This document shows, one piece after another, positions 62,896-64,000 of a stretch of DNA of 64,000 nucleotides; the first letter of the stretch is position 1, and every line of letters starts with the position of its first letter. Made by a program: the position numbers and the translations under genes. The stretch is from the NCBI GenBank assembly GCA_017457865.1, contig JAFTGN010000101.1:1-64000 (forward strand), written 5' to 3'. The notes under the pieces were generated by a model, which was not told where the DNA came from, did not search any database, and saw only the letters and a program-made list of their open reading frames with translations. The DNA comes from Lachnospiraceae bacterium. GTDB taxonomy: Bacteria > Bacillota > Clostridia > Lachnospirales > Lachnospiraceae.

Positions 62896-63501
62896 TTATC
62901 TTGCAGATACCAAACCTGCCTTTACAAAGTGTTTGTTCAGCATCTTCTGTCCCAGAAGCGCACCAAGGAAACCGCATACGAAGCCGACTACAACGATGAC
63001 GATCAGCATAGGCGCAGATGTCATACGAATCAGTCCGTCAATATAATCCTGGGCAATTCCATTCTTCACACAAGTTGCAATATAAGATTCCTGCAACAGA
63101 TTGATCGGTGCAATTGCGCCAAAAGTGAAAATGGCACTGAAAATTGCATATGCCAGTGTCATGGTCTTTGTGGTAATCTTACCGCCATTTGCAATCAACA
63201 GATCCCCTACAATGCCACCTACGATCAAAGAAACCGGCAGACACCAGAACGCACCCATTAACAAGAACAGCAGCCCCTGAATCACACCACTGATGGTCAT
63301 CACACCTCTCTTGGGCACCTTGGCCAGCAATAACATCATGACGATTCCATTGACAAGTGCGACCACCGGCGGATAGAATACATTGGTCACATATCCCAAC
63401 ATACTCATCACCATACTAATCACCATGCTGATGATAAACATCAATGCAGTCAGCGCACCTGTGAGAATGACATCTTTCGCAGTTAACTTTTGATTGTTCA
63501 T
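62896..63501 (-). CDS. ECF transporter S component, MptD family
   Basis: A 201-residue membrane protein with about six helices, resembling the MptD/Trep_Strep family of putative ECF S components (KLTAKDVILTGALTALMF at the N-terminus, FYPPVVALVNGIVMMLLL, FGAIAPINLLQESY). The S component binds the substrate; that of this family is not known to me. The ATG at 63501 has GGAGG 7 nt upstream; the frame is open to 63630 but covers the leader hairpin. It is the first gene of the ECF-ABC operon, downstream of an araC gene. Confidence 0.82.
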   Translation of the reverse strand: MNNQKLTAKDVILTGALTALMFIISMVISMVMSMLGYVTNVFYPPVVALVNGIVMMLLLAKVPKRGVMTISGVIQGLLFLLMGAFWCLPVSLIVGGIVGDLLIANGGKITTKTMTLAYAIFSAIFTFGAIAPINLLQESYIATCVKNGIAQDYIDGLIRMTSAPMLIVIVVVGFVCGFLGALLGQKMLNKHFVKAGLVSAR

Positions 63502-63532
63502 TTCTATTTCCTCCTTGTATTGATGTAGGAAC

Positions 63533-63573
63533 AAAAAAACAGTGTTGCGATTAGTCATTTCTAACCGCAACAC
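63533..63573 (-). terminator. Leader terminator or attenuator upstream of the ECF operon
   Basis: On the minus strand GTGTTGCGGTTAG (63561-63573) pairs with CTAATCGCAACAC (63542-63554) over 13 bp with one G-U pair, followed by TGTTTTTTT. It is a full intrinsic terminator just 32 nt before the S-component start. It either ends the araC transcript or works as an attenuator. Confidence 0.8.
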
Positions 63574-63575
63574 CC

Positions 63576-63640
63576 ATTCTACAATGTTTCTATGACAAAG
63601 AAAACCCAAAACCAGTTTTCTTTTACCCAAAATCAGTTTT
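63576..63640 (-). promoter_or_regulatory. Activator-type promoter with tandem direct repeats
   Basis: On the minus strand two 16-bp repeats AAAACTGRTTTTGGGT lie at 63625-63640 and 63604-63619, offset by 21 bp (two helix turns), differing at one base. The proximal repeat touches a weak -35 (TTTTCT, 63599-63604); TAGAAT (63576-63581) follows at 17 nt. This is the layout expected for an AraC-type activator acting on a promoter with a poor -35. The adjacent araC gene is the obvious candidate. Confidence 0.7.
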
Positions 63641-63685
63641 TGTCACAATGTAAAGTTAAAGTAATACTCACTTGATCCCATCTGA

Positions 63686-64000
63686 TTACTTGCCCTCTAA
63701 CCGTCTCTGATTTTTATAAGACTTGGGGATCACCCCGTATTTCTTCTTAAAAGCTGCCGCAAAATTGCTTGGTTTTGCATACCCCACTGCAGCAGCCACC
63801 TGCCCTACTGTCAACTCACTCTGCAATAACAGTCCTGCTGCCTTTTCCAGACGCTGGTCAATGATATAGGCATGCACCGATTGCCCAAACATAGCAGAAA
63901 ATCCTTTGGTAAACTTGGATGTACTCAAACCAATCTTTCTGGCCAGGGCATCACAACCGGGGGCATATGCAAGCTGGCTGTCAATGATCCGTTTTGCTTC
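63686..64000 (-). CDS. AraC-family regulator, C-terminal part (cut by window edge)
   Basis: The open frame runs to the window edge and shows 104 residues. Two helix-turn-helix motifs of an AraC DNA-binding domain are present: GCDALARKIGLSTSKFTKGF and VGQVAAAVGYAKPSNFAAAF, followed by the family end KKKYGVIPKSYK. The sensor domain lies outside the window. It precedes the ECF operon on the same strand, with a 184-nt gap holding direct repeats, a promoter and a hairpin. Likely the activator of that operon. Regulators of this type beside siderophore uptake genes include YbtA, but a sugar or peptide signal is equally possible. Confidence 0.88.
   Translation of the reverse strand, partial: EAKRIIDSQLAYAPGCDALARKIGLSTSKFTKGFSAMFGQSVHAYIIDQRLEKAAGLLLQSELTVGQVAAAVGYAKPSNFAAAFKKKYGVIPKSYKNQRRLEGK

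Noticed and set aside
1..64000. CRISPR array, insertion sequence or prophage
   Set aside because: No regularly spaced repeats, transposase, integrase or phage structural genes were seen anywhere in the window.

Overview
The window reads as a chromosomal segment of a low-to-moderate GC, spore-forming Clostridia, most likely a gut Lachnospiraceae. This is inferred from gene content: a LL-diaminopimelate aminotransferase for lysine, FabK-type fatty acid synthesis, HemZ, a YtvI-type membrane protein, a Csp-like subtilase, a DUF5688 protein, an ECF transporter with an MptD-type S component, and strong AGGAGG ribosome sites. Nothing larger than a small XRE regulator beside GC-rich hairpins at the extreme left looks like a mobile element.

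Layout. 1-600: GC-rich hairpins, a terminator and an XRE regulator. 640-5341 (minus): dapL with a long structured leader, an ANTAR regulator, glutamine synthetase, a YtvI/AI-2E family protein. 5544-9676 (plus): a LexA-box promoter driving a UmuC-like polymerase and a YolD-like protein, then an ABC-2 export pair. 9682-15271 (minus): a MoxR / DUF58 / transglutaminase membrane module with an NTF2-like anchored protein. 15475-15546: tRNA-Arg(CCG). 15710-16726: DUF5688 protein. 16863-21739 (minus): ABC pair, MnmM, HisC, VanZ, LacI regulator. 21890-24426 (minus): phosphoglucomutase and a DJ-1 protein. 24683-26659 (plus): LTA-synthase-like sulfatase. 26747-38489 (minus): a PAS/winged-helix regulator, then a contiguous type II fatty acid synthesis operon acpP-fabK-fabD-fabG-fabF-accB-fabZ-accC-accD-accA ending in an acyl-CoA synthetase, with no fabH. 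38708-45804 (minus): recJ-apt-relA-MBL hydrolase-hemZ. 45983-49160: a small lipoprotein-like gene and clpB. 49388-53395 (plus): a second MoxR/DUF58/membrane-protein module that lacks the transglutaminase domain, then an LspA-like protein. 53550-54782 (minus): ammonium transporter with a hairpin leader. 55099-56820 (minus): Csp-like protease. 56886-64000 (minus): AraC regulator, ECF S component, EcfT, fused EcfA, and two exporter-fold ABC half transporters.

How the parts relate. Nitrogen assimilation appears twice (glnA with its ANTAR protein; amt with a promoter-proximal terminator-like hairpin), which suggests, but does not prove, RNA-level attenuation. The SOS polymerase operon has a textbook GAAC-N4-GTTC box. 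The best candidate for a little-described system is the right-hand AraC/ECF/ABC cluster: it has tandem 16-bp direct repeats at 21-bp spacing next to its promoter, a strong hairpin plus U-run in its leader, and a 103-nt intergenic element whose 18-bp closing stem is fully paired only in the transcribed strand. All family assignments come from reading motifs by eye; no database search or folding programme was run.
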